Assembly: GCA_965209015.1 (NCBI GenBank)
Contig: OZ242367.1
Location: forward strand, 1,488,001 to 1,552,000
Length of the DNA stretch: 64,000 nt
Direction: 5' to 3'
Origin: Bin80 sp965209015
Lineage (GTDB): Bacteria > Bacteroidota > Rhodothermia > Rhodothermales > Bin80
The notes under the pieces were generated by a model. It saw only the letters and a list, made by a program, of their open reading frames with translations, ran no database searches and had not been told where the DNA came from. Each line of letters opens with the position of its first letter. Positions within the stretch are counted from its first letter, which is position 1. A program made the translations under genes and the position numbers. This document shows, in pieces, positions 36,514-45,146 of the stretch.

Positions 36514-38415
36514 ATGTTGATTGCGTTATTGATTGGAGTATTGGCTGCAATCGGCATCCCTGTTTGGATATCCCGAACGAGAAAAAACGTTGCAAGCCTT
36601 GTTGATGGTGCGAACTTTGTTCACTATGTGCCAGATCTGGGTGCAATGCACTTGATTGAACGTTTTGGGGAGCCTGTTCAGGAAACGATTTCAATTGCAG
36701 AGGACCAAAAACATCAAAAGGACTCCATTGAACTTCCGGCCAAGCCTGTTAATCAAGATGAACCTTCAAAGCCATCCTCTGCCTCAAATGTAAATACTTC
36801 ATCCACAGGATCAGGGTATCTTAGTGATGACGTAAAAGCTGCGGTAGAAGGTGCAGCACAAGGCGCTTTATTTAGCACGAGTGCCATCCAGAATCTGATG
36901 GTAATAGATGAACATACTTATATAGCGATGAGCACACTTGCAGGTGAGCAGCTGACGACGATCGGTGATCTGAGCAGTAATCTAGCGAGTTGGGAATCTG
37001 CCGAAATAGGGGAGGCACTCCCACCAGCGGCTGTGTCCAAACTCATGGGGCATTTGAGTGAGCCCATCGTTGCTGAGAATTTGAGAGAATTGGGATATCA
37101 GGTTGAACTGCCAGATATCTCAAATATTGAAGGGTATGACCTGATTTTGAACGGCGATTACTTCGTGAATGTCAAGACAGTTGCGGATGCAGGTTCCCTA
37201 TCAAGCCACTTCAATCAATATCCTCAAATCCCCGTGATTGTACCCGAGGACATGACGGGGATTCCAGAGGGCGCGATCTATCTCAATGCCGAAAATTCAA
37301 TTGATCAGTTGGAGATGGCTGTTCATGAGGGAAGTGAAAGGATCGTGCTGGTAGATCCCAATTATTCCCACGCAGACATGGTAGAGCATACCGAAGCGGT
37401 CAGTGATGGGCTGCTGGGGAATGTGGATCTAGCCGCTGGTGGTATTCCTGTCATCACATTGGCTTTGTCTGGTTGGAGAGAACTTAAGTTGCTTCACACA
37501 CACAAAACGGATCTAGTTCATGCGGCCAAGAATTTGGGGCTGGATGTTACGGGTACTGCTCTTGGCGGGGCAGGTGGTGCGATAATTGGAACGGCTATAT
37601 TTCCTGGGGTTGGCACGGTGGTCGGCGCTGTTTTATGTGGTTCCGCAGGAAGGGTCATTTCAAATAAATTCAAGAGTCGCAAATTGAAAAAAGCCCTTGA
37701 GAACTATGGTAAAAAGTATGAAGAAAACACAGAAAAAATACGGTTATTGCAGGAAGATTCTCATAAGCGATTCCAGTCTTCGGTTCAAATTCAAACAGAC
37801 GAACTTGCGCTCTTTGCAGAAAGATGCAAGCGCGAGTTGGAAAGTAGGTGTTCGGATGTTGTTCACCAGCGTAGGAATACTTACCGAATCAGTACGGATC
37901 AGGCGTTAGATCTTTTGAATTCATCACTCGCCGAGTTAACTAACAGGCTTTTGGTTCTCAAAAGAATTCTGCGATGGAATGGGATGATTCTGGGCAGAGA
38001 TCTAAGGCATAGACTGCGCGCACAAATCACTCAACTCGATCAGTATGTTCGGCATGTAGAATCCGAAGCAGTAAATATCATTGAGGCATCTCCCGAGATA
38101 GATTTAAGCGGAGAAAGGCTAATACGGTTTCTCCAGATCATGCTTCAAACAGAAGAAGGGATTATTCAAGTGAAACGAATTCTCCAATCTTTTGAAGAGC
38201 AACGAGAAGAGCTTGAAGAGAACTGGGGAAAATACATTACAGAGCAAAAGAATCAACTCGCTCTACGTCGGTATCAGTGTATGAAATATCTATCAGATAC
38301 AATCCAAGAACTGAATAAAGAAGTAAGTCAAGGAATCAGGGAGTTACGTGAGCAACTTGAAATCGAATTACAGAAAGTCAAGACAGAGAAGGGGAGGCTT
38401 GGGCTTGGGGAATGA
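36514..38415 (+). CDS. Membrane-anchored protein with nuclease-like segment, glycine zipper and coiled coil
   Basis: 633 aa, family not recognised. Seen: N-terminal membrane helix (LIALLIGVLAAIGIPVWI); a Ser/Pro-rich spacer; a segment at about 175-260 with conserved-looking LSEPIVAENLRELGYQVELP, GYDLILNGDYFVNVKTV and following strands, resembling the PD-(D/E)XK layout (Glu, D209, K221, but Asn where Glu/Gln is expected at 219); a glycine zipper at about 347-385 (GTALGGAGGAIIGTAIF); and a long charged coiled coil from about 390 to the end. Inference: a membrane-associated enzyme or effector with pore-like glycine zipper. Could also be a structural protein. It interrupts a carbohydrate gene region. 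Confidence 0.6.
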   Translation: MLIALLIGVLAAIGIPVWISRTRKNVASLVDGANFVHYVPDLGAMHLIERFGEPVQETISIAEDQKHQKDSIELPAKPVNQDEPSKPSSASNVNTSSTGSGYLSDDVKAAVEGAAQGALFSTSAIQNLMVIDEHTYIAMSTLAGEQLTTIGDLSSNLASWESAEIGEALPPAAVSKLMGHLSEPIVAENLRELGYQVELPDISNIEGYDLILNGDYFVNVKTVADAGSLSSHFNQYPQIPVIVPEDMTGIPEGAIYLNAENSIDQLEMAVHEGSERIVLVDPNYSHADMVEHTEAVSDGLLGNVDLAAGGIPVITLALSGWRELKLLHTHKTDLVHAAKNLGLDVTGTALGGAGGAIIGTAIFPGVGTVVGAVLCGSAGRVISNKFKSRKLKKALENYGKKYEENTEKIRLLQEDSHKRFQSSVQIQTDELALFAERCKRELESRCSDVVHQRRNTYRISTDQALDLLNSSLAELTNRLLVLKRILRWNGMILGRDLRHRLRAQITQLDQYVRHVESEAVNIIEASPEIDLSGERLIRFLQIMLQTEEGIIQVKRILQSFEEQREELEENWGKYITEQKNQLALRRYQCMKYLSDTIQELNKEVSQGIRELREQLEIELQKVKTEKGRLGLGE

Positions 38416-38642
38416 AATTTCATTGTTCATGCCAAAGATAGAAGAAATCGTTCATGCCGCAGGGTCTAAGGTGGTGAGATGGATGTGTCTATCTCTTAGC
38501 AATCATCTCTTGAATTTCTACGGCCTTGTATGAAAGGGAATGATTCTGCATATACCTGTGATTCCAGTAGGATCAAGATCATTATTGTGTTGTGACCACA
38601 CTGATCATTCATGCCAACTATTGGTGGGTATTCATCAATAGG

Positions 38643-39131
38643 CTAGGATTCCGACTGAATCAGTAACTCGTCAATCTTCACGCGGCGAAAATCAAAAATT
38701 CTTTTCACTTCTGGCCCCACCATCAATCGATTAATAAGTGCTCCCCCTGGTACCAGATAGTTGACGGTATCTACAACAAGAGTTCCATCATTTTCAGACC
38801 GAAAGTCATGTCGGTGTACCCATTTCTGATAGGGGCCTCTTAGTTGGACATCCGTGAAGCTATGCGGAGGATCCCATTCAGTGATCTCGGTTCGCCAGCG
38901 GATTGGAAATCCTCGGACGCGTAATTGGTAATCAATCAGGGCACCAGGCTCCATTGTAATTGGTGTCGGGGTAACAATCCGAAACCGAAGAAAGGGAGGG
39001 GTAATCCGTTCAAGATTATCTGCCTCAGAAAAGAAGGCGAAGGTTTCTTCAAGAGGGAGTGGCAACCACTGACGGGCTGTAAATACAAGATCGTTGTCTG
39101 CGGGGATACGAGGCTTGTTCTTTTGGCTCAT
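38643..39131 (-). CDS. SRPBCC-fold ligand-binding protein
   Basis: START/polyketide-cyclase-like helix-grip protein: FTARQWLPLPLEETFAFFSE, then NLERITPPFLRF and RTEITEWDPPHSFTDVQ match the family commonly annotated as CDP-paratose 2-epimerase-like SRPBCC. Binds an unknown hydrophobic ligand. 162 aa, single gene on the minus strand. Confidence 0.8.
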   Translation of the reverse strand: MSQKNKPRIPADNDLVFTARQWLPLPLEETFAFFSEADNLERITPPFLRFRIVTPTPITMEPGALIDYQLRVRGFPIRWRTEITEWDPPHSFTDVQLRGPYQKWVHRHDFRSENDGTLVVDTVNYLVPGGALINRLMVGPEVKRIFDFRRVKIDELLIQSES

Positions 39132-39479
39132 TTAAAGAGGGATAGATAATGAAACTGAAACCTGTATAGTGTGGAATAGTGCTAAGGATCAAACAGAATT
39201 CACAGAATATGTATAATCTTTGATGGGAAAATACACTGCTAACATCTGAATGATACTGACAGAATTCTAACGATGGCAGCAGCGCCGCAGACTAATAAAA
39301 CATGAATGAAGGAGGAGACAGCAAGGGTAGCCTTCGTAGGGTGCACATTCACCTCAGTCATTGTATCAGATTGCCTTAAAAATCATATATTCATAAAATA
39401 ATGGAGGTAGACGTTTGATCTTTTTTTCTGGAATCGTCATGCATGAACTTGATCATGTATGCTGCTACTCAGAGTAGTC
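39132..39479. other. 348-bp intergenic region
   Basis: Divergent spacer between the SRPBCC gene and the sugar isomerase remnant. No gene or strong structure seen. Confidence 0.4.
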
Positions 39480-40348
39480 ATGAAGCGAAGAACCTTTCTC
39501 AAATCTGCGGTCGCTGCTCCCGCAGCGCTCGGTCTGGTGAATCGTTTTGCTGCCGAAGAAATAATAGAATCGGCTAGCTCTGGAAAACCAACCCCTATGT
39601 CTTCACTTGAACGTATTGGGGTACAGTTGTTTACGGTCAGGAATCTGTTGTCAAATGACTATGAGGGGACAATCCGTATGGTTGCTGATGCTGGATTTGA
39701 CGAAGTGGAAACAGTATGGGACCCCGAGCGCAATCCAGATGATATTCGTGCGCTATTTGATGAAGTAGGGTTAGTTGCCCCTGCTACTCATGCGTCAATT
39801 AATGACCTTCAAGACAGACTTTCGGGTATCATCGATGCCGCAAAGCGAATCGGTCACTCCTATATTGTGTGTCCTTGGCTGGCGGCAGACCAACGAACCA
39901 TAGAAAAGTACGGAGAGCATGTTAGTTCTATTCAATGAAGTGGGAGCTGCCTGTAAAGAAGAGGGTATTCAGTTTGCATACCATAATCATGAATTTGAAT
40001 TTGAACCAACAGAAAGACGGTGTCATTCCCTATGACTTTATCCTAGAAGAGACGGATCCAGAATTGGTCAAAATGGAGTTGGATTTGTACTGGATTGCCT
40101 ATGCTGATCGAGATCCATTAGAGTACTTTCGTCGTTATCCTGGGCGATTCCCGCTCTGTCATGTTAAGGATATGGGGGAAGATCGGTCTATCACTGACGT
40201 TGGAAAGGGTCAAATTGATTTTATCAGAATTTTTACGGAAAGTGAAACCGCTGGTTTGAAACACTATATTGTGGAACATGATAATCCTGAAGACCCATTC
40301 GCCAGTATCCAAACCAGCATTGCTCACTTGAAGTCGCTCAACTTCTGA
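39480..40348 (+). pseudogene. Sugar phosphate isomerase/epimerase, two frameshifts
   Basis: Xylose-isomerase-like TIM barrel with a Tat leader (MKRRTFLKSAVAAPAALG). Frame 1 runs to EKYGEHVS and meets a stop at 39936. The expected continuation LFNEVGAACKEEGIQFAYHN lies in a second frame from about 39927, and DGVIPYDFILEETDPELVKM in a third from about 40017 to the stop at 40346. Each switch equals one extra base (an extra T near 39926, an extra A in the AAA near 40014). All expected segments remain, so the decay is recent, or both are base-calling errors. Followed immediately by a Gfo/Idh/MocA gene. Confidence 0.85.
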
Positions 40349-40349
40349 T

Positions 40350-41513
40350 ATGGGGTTAGGTCGTAAACTGCGCTATGGAATGGTTGGCGGAGGCCCAGGC
40401 GCCTTTATCGGCAACGTTCATCGGATGGCTGCTGCATTAGATGGAACAATGGAATTGGTTGCTGGGGCATTTTCATCCGATGCGACAAAGTCCCAAGAAC
40501 ATGGTAAGGAATTAGGACTGGCTCCCGATCGTTCATATGATAGTTTTTCATCTATGGTTGAAGCTGAGGCCGAACGAGAGGATCAAATAGATTTCGTGAC
40601 CATTGTGACCCCAAATCATATGCATTATCCCGTAGCGAAAGCCTTTCTTGAAGCGGGATTTCATATTGTATGTGATAAGCCCGTAACCAATACACTGGAA
40701 AATGCAGAAGAGCTCTGCAATCTTGTACGTAAGTATGATCGAGTATTTGCACTTACGCACAACTATACAGGATACCCAATGGTTAAACAGGCACGCACAA
40801 TGGTTCAAGAGGGTAAGATTGGAATGGTTAGGAAGGTGATTGTTGAATACCCACAGGGTTGGCTTACAACTCCACTTGAGCTTTCTGGAAATAAGCAGGC
40901 AGACTGGCGGACTGATCCCAAACGAGCGGGCGCCGGTGCGCTTGGAGATATTGGGTCCCATGCAGAAAATCTTACCAGATATGTGACAGGGTTAGAACTT
41001 GAAGAAATCTGTGCAGACGTGAATTCAATCGTGGAAGGGCGTAAGATAGACGATGACGTCAATATGCTACTACATTATCAGGGAGGTGCTCGGGGTGTTT
41101 TACATGCTTCTCAGGTTTGTGCGGGGGATGAAAATAATCTGAATATTCGGGTGTACGGTGAGACTGGTTCGCTCCAGTGGTTTCAGGAACACCCGAACTG
41201 GCTTCACTACCGTGAGCATGATAAACCAGAGCAAATATATAAGCGAGGAAATCGTTATCTATCCGAGTCTGCAAATCGCAATTCACGGCTTCCTTTCGGC
41301 CACCCAGAGGCTTTCATTGAAGCGTTTGCGAACATCTATTTGAATGTTGGCAGAGTCATTGCGGCCCGTCAGGCTGGTGAACCGCCGAATCCCAAAGACT
41401 TTGATTTTCCAACGGTGCAGGACGGTGCTCGGGGAGTCCATTTCATTCTTACTGCACTGGAAAGTGGGAGGAAGAGAGCTTGGGTTGACGCAGGGTATTC
41501 CCCACCGATCTAA
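40350..41513 (+). CDS. Gfo/Idh/MocA-family oxidoreductase
   Basis: NAD(P)-dependent sugar or inositol dehydrogenase acting in the cytoplasm (no leader). Rossmann loop GMVGGGPGAFIGNVHRMA; catalytic Lys in CDKPVTNTLENAEEL; the substrate-binding sheet domain follows with ALGDIGSHAENLTRYV. Begins one base after the broken isomerase, so same transcript. Family members oxidise C2 or C3 hydroxyls of hexoses and inositols. Confidence 0.92.
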   Translation: MGLGRKLRYGMVGGGPGAFIGNVHRMAAALDGTMELVAGAFSSDATKSQEHGKELGLAPDRSYDSFSSMVEAEAEREDQIDFVTIVTPNHMHYPVAKAFLEAGFHIVCDKPVTNTLENAEELCNLVRKYDRVFALTHNYTGYPMVKQARTMVQEGKIGMVRKVIVEYPQGWLTTPLELSGNKQADWRTDPKRAGAGALGDIGSHAENLTRYVTGLELEEICADVNSIVEGRKIDDDVNMLLHYQGGARGVLHASQVCAGDENNLNIRVYGETGSLQWFQEHPNWLHYREHDKPEQIYKRGNRYLSESANRNSRLPFGHPEAFIEAFANIYLNVGRVIAARQAGEPPNPKDFDFPTVQDGARGVHFILTALESGRKRAWVDAGYSPPI

Positions 41514-41599
41514 TCATTTATTATGAATTTCTAATTGAATAGACTTGTTAACTGTCCGCAGTAATGACGGTAATTATAAATTTTGAATAAACCAAACAT

Positions 41600-42598
41600 A
41601 TGGCACGCCCTGTTACCTTGTTTACCGGCCAGTGGGCCGATCTACCGCTTGATACACTCGCGGAGAAAGCCGCTTCTTGGGGATATGATGGCTTAGAGTT
41701 GGCATGCTGGGGAGATCATTTTGATGTTCAGCGTGCATTGTCACAACATGATTACTGTCAAGGAAGACATGATCTTCTCTCCCGTCATGGTCTAAAGATC
41801 TATGCCATTAGCAATCATCTTGTCGGTCAAGCGGTATGTGATCGTATAGATGACCGTCACAAAGCGATTATTCCCTCACATGTGTGGGGCGATGGACAGG
41901 CTGAAGATGTTCAACAGCGTGCTGCCAAAGAAATGCAGGATACGGCACGAGCTGCTGCACTCCTTGGTGTCAAGGTTGTCAACGGCTTTACTGGAAGTAG
42001 TATCTGGCCGATCTTATACTCTTTTCCACCGAATGACCCCGCGATGATTGATGCGGGGTTTCAGGACTTTGCAGATCGCTGGAATCCGATCTTGGATATA
42101 TTTGACGAAGTGGGTGTTCGATTTGCTCTTGAAGTTCATCCAACAGAAATTGCTTTTGACATCGTCAGTAGCGAACGAGCCTTGGATGCAATCGGTCATA
42201 GAGAGGCGTTTGGCTTCAATTATGATCCCAGCCACCTTGGCTATCAAGGAGTTGATTATATAGCATTCATTGACCGTTTCGCAGATCGGATTTACCATGC
42301 CCACATGAAAGATGTTTGGTGGTCAGATCGTTTAACCACGATCGGTGTGTTTGGAGGTCACACGGATTTCGGTACTCCTGGGCGATTTTGGGATTTTCGC
42401 TCAATCGGTCGTGGATGTATTAATTTTGAGGAGATCATTCGAGCTTTGAACCGTGCCAATTATTCTGGGCCTCTATCAATCGAATGGGAGGATATTGGGA
42501 TGGATCGTGAGGCAGGCGCCTCTGAGGCCTGTGACTTTATCAAGAGGGTAGACTTTAAGCCATCAGCAGCCGCATTTGATGCAGCATTTGCAAATTAA
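41600..42598 (+). CDS. Sugar phosphate isomerase/epimerase (TIM barrel)
   Basis: AP-endonuclease-2-like barrel as in IolE/IolH/xylose isomerases. Metal-ligand motifs appear along the strands: RFALEVHPTEIAFD (Glu), FNYDPSHLGYQG (Asp/His), YHAHMKDV (His) and LSIEWED (Glu). 332 aa and no leader. Typically inverts or isomerises keto-sugars made by Gfo/Idh dehydrogenases. The next gene overlaps its 3' end by 20 bases. Confidence 0.9.
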   Translation: MARPVTLFTGQWADLPLDTLAEKAASWGYDGLELACWGDHFDVQRALSQHDYCQGRHDLLSRHGLKIYAISNHLVGQAVCDRIDDRHKAIIPSHVWGDGQAEDVQQRAAKEMQDTARAAALLGVKVVNGFTGSSIWPILYSFPPNDPAMIDAGFQDFADRWNPILDIFDEVGVRFALEVHPTEIAFDIVSSERALDAIGHREAFGFNYDPSHLGYQGVDYIAFIDRFADRIYHAHMKDVWWSDRLTTIGVFGGHTDFGTPGRFWDFRSIGRGCINFEEIIRALNRANYSGPLSIEWEDIGMDREAGASEACDFIKRVDFKPSAAAFDAAFAN

Positions 42599-43565
42599 TT
42601 CTTTTCCCATTCTGTTTTTGCTTTTCTGTTTTAGTGCCAAAACAGGAGCATCACAACCTAGTTTGGGGATGATCACAGATACCATCCCTGGAACTGATGT
42701 TTATTTTACCATGATCGGTTTGGAGGGCGGCACATTTATGATTGGAACGGATAGTGAAGAAGAGGGGCGTGATGAAGATGAGGGACCGCAACGTCAGGTA
42801 ACACTTTCCCCCTTCTACATTGGGATAAACGAGGTTACCTATGATGAATTTCTTCTCTTTTCAAGCCAGGATCATGATAATGATGAAAGTGCTCCAGGAA
42901 CCGAATTTGATGCTAATTTGATCGCCCGTCCAAGTCCACCGTATGAAGATCCTGCTCATGGTATGGGGACCAACGGACATCCTGCCGTAGGAATGACACA
43001 ATGGAGTGCTCTCCAATATGCGCACTGGCTTTCGTTAAAGACGGGTGTTTTTTATAGATTACCTACCGAAGCAGAATGGGAATATGCATGTCGAGCCGGT
43101 ACATCATCTGATTTCAGCTTTGGCGAAACTGCTGATTCGCTTGACATGTACGCTTGGTACTATGGTAACAGTAATGAGGCTCATCAGCCTGTTGGACAAA
43201 AATTACCGAACCAGTGGGGGATTTTTGATATGCATGGTAATGTTGCCGAATGGACATTAGATGAGTACAGTATCAATTATTATGAGGGTTTGGAAGACTC
43301 ATTATCATATGATCCATGGAATTTACCCAGCAGATTGCATCCTCGCACCGTCAGAGGGGGAGCCTATGATGACACTCCGAAAGCACTACGGTGTGGTGCA
43401 AGACTCAGATCTGATCTTGATTGGAAACGTCGTGATCCTCAAATCCCGCGATCTATGTGGTGGAACACCGATTCGCCATTTGTTGGATTTAGAATTGTTC
43501 GTCCGTTCATCCAACCAACCGCGGAGGAACAGCAGCAATTCTGGGCAACAGCGCTCGGAGGGTAA
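42579..43565 (+). CDS. Exported formylglycine-generating-enzyme-like (SUMF1) protein
   Basis: Signal peptide (FPILFLLFCFSAKTGAS) then the FGE-sulfatase fold: GGTFMIGTDSEEEGRDEDEG, FYIGINEVTYDEF, YRLPTEAEWEYACRAG, FDMHGNVAEWTLDEY and VRGGAYDD. The copper-binding Cys pair of true formylglycine-generating enzymes is not evident near the C-terminus, and no sulfatase gene is nearby, so a C-type-lectin-like binding role is as likely as catalysis. ATG at 42579 preferred to the TTG one codon upstream. Confidence 0.88.
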   Translation: MQHLQINSFPILFLLFCFSAKTGASQPSLGMITDTIPGTDVYFTMIGLEGGTFMIGTDSEEEGRDEDEGPQRQVTLSPFYIGINEVTYDEFLLFSSQDHDNDESAPGTEFDANLIARPSPPYEDPAHGMGTNGHPAVGMTQWSALQYAHWLSLKTGVFYRLPTEAEWEYACRAGTSSDFSFGETADSLDMYAWYYGNSNEAHQPVGQKLPNQWGIFDMHGNVAEWTLDEYSINYYEGLEDSLSYDPWNLPSRLHPRTVRGGAYDDTPKALRCGARLRSDLDWKRRDPQIPRSMWWNTDSPFVGFRIVRPFIQPTAEEQQQFWATALGG

Positions 43566-43607
43566 TATTGCGGCATATTTATTAACTTAGGAGGATCATC
43601 TAACACT

Positions 43608-44969
43608 ATGAAAAAGACAAAAATGCCTGTTAATCGTCGTGATTTCGTCAAAAGTGGCGTCGCCGCTGTTGTAGGTGGTGCTCTCGCCGGTCAATTCCCA
43701 ATGAGTGCCAATGCTTTCTATGGAGTAGATGATACGATCCGAGTGGGCCTTATCGGATGTGGGGGAAGAGGCACCGGTGCAACATTACAGGCTCTGAAAG
43801 CCGCTTCAAACACAAAACTCGTAGCTATGGCGGATGCATTTAGTGACCGTATTCAGAGTAGTTATGAGAATATGATGGAACCCGAAGAAGCAGACGAAGC
43901 AACACTGGATGCGATTAGTCGAATTGATGTCCCTGAGGAAATGCGTTTTGATGGGTTTGACGGGTATAAAGAGGTGATTGCCGCCTCTGATGTAGTCATT
44001 TTGACGACACCTCCTGGATTTCGTCCTTTGCATTTTGAAGCGGCTGTGGATGCTGGAAAGCAGGTCTTCATGGAAAAGCCTGTTGCTACGGATGCCCCTG
44101 GAATTCGCAGGGTACTCGCAGCAGCCGAAAAAGCGAAAGAGAAACAATTAAATGTTGTGGTTGGCTTGCAGCGTCGTTATCAGACAGGGTATCGTGAGTG
44201 GATCAGGCAAATACATGAGGGTGCTATCGGAGATATCATTTTGGGACGTGTATACTGGAACAGTGGTGGGGTGTGGGTCCGTACCCGCGCTGAGTATGAA
44301 GAGAAAGCTGGACGTCCACTCACCGAGATGGAATATCAAATGCGGAACTGGTATTACTTCAATTGGCTCTGTGGTGACCATATTGTAGAACAGCATATTC
44401 ACAATATTGACGTTGGAAACTGGGTGAAGCAGGGACATCCTGTAAAGGCCCAAGGGCAGGGGGGGCGACAGGTTCGTACAGGATTGGATCATGGAGAAAT
44501 TTATGATCACCACTTTGTGGAGTTTGAGTATGAGGATGGAAGTCGAATATTGAGTCAGTGCAGGCATATGCCAGACTGTATGAACAGAGTTTCAGAGGCA
44601 TTTCATGGTACATTGGGTACTGCCCCTACACCGGGTGAACTTTATCAAGCATCTGGTGATACGATCTACAAGCATGATGGCAAAGGTGATCCGAATGCGT
44701 ACCAAGTGGAGCATGATGAGTTATTTGCGGCAATTAATGCAGGCGAGTTCAAATATTCGGATGCTGAAGTAGGAGCCACAGCAACAATGAGTGCAATTTT
44801 GGGACGGATGTCCACTTATTCTGGCAAAGTGATCACTTGGGATGAGGCGATGGCGAGTGAACTAGACCTTATGCCTGAGAGTTATGGATGGGATGCTGAA
44901 CCGCCTGTACTTCCCGATTCTGATGGGCACTACCAAATCCCTACCCCTGGAGTAAGTGTAGTCCTTTGA
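43608..44969 (+). CDS. Tat-exported Gfo/Idh/MocA-family oxidoreductase
   Basis: Twin-arginine leader NRRDFVKSGVAAVVGGALAG; Rossmann loop RVGLIGCGGRGTGA; catalytic Lys in FMEKPVATDAPG; then GDHIVEQHIHNIDVGNW typical of the long periplasmic branch common in Planctomycetes and Bacteroidota-type bacteria. 453 aa. Export folded with bound nucleotide by the Tat route is expected. Together with DUF1080 and the isomerases it suits oxidation and breakdown of sugars through keto intermediates. Confidence 0.92.
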   Translation: MKKTKMPVNRRDFVKSGVAAVVGGALAGQFPMSANAFYGVDDTIRVGLIGCGGRGTGATLQALKAASNTKLVAMADAFSDRIQSSYENMMEPEEADEATLDAISRIDVPEEMRFDGFDGYKEVIAASDVVILTTPPGFRPLHFEAAVDAGKQVFMEKPVATDAPGIRRVLAAAEKAKEKQLNVVVGLQRRYQTGYREWIRQIHEGAIGDIILGRVYWNSGGVWVRTRAEYEEKAGRPLTEMEYQMRNWYYFNWLCGDHIVEQHIHNIDVGNWVKQGHPVKAQGQGGRQVRTGLDHGEIYDHHFVEFEYEDGSRILSQCRHMPDCMNRVSEAFHGTLGTAPTPGELYQASGDTIYKHDGKGDPNAYQVEHDELFAAINAGEFKYSDAEVGATATMSAILGRMSTYSGKVITWDEAMASELDLMPESYGWDAEPPVLPDSDGHYQIPTPGVSVVL

Positions 44970-45146
44970 GGTACTTCAATTTATTCCCCAATCTTGAGGG
45001 GTATATTTTAATAGTACGTTGGGGAGATTTTCATACATCTCCTCACAGTCAGCAGCTATTTATCAGTGATTCTTGACAATATTCGCTGAGTACTGGGATA
45101 TTGCATGGTGCTGTTAATGTTCAAAATAGAATAGCCAGAAATTGAT

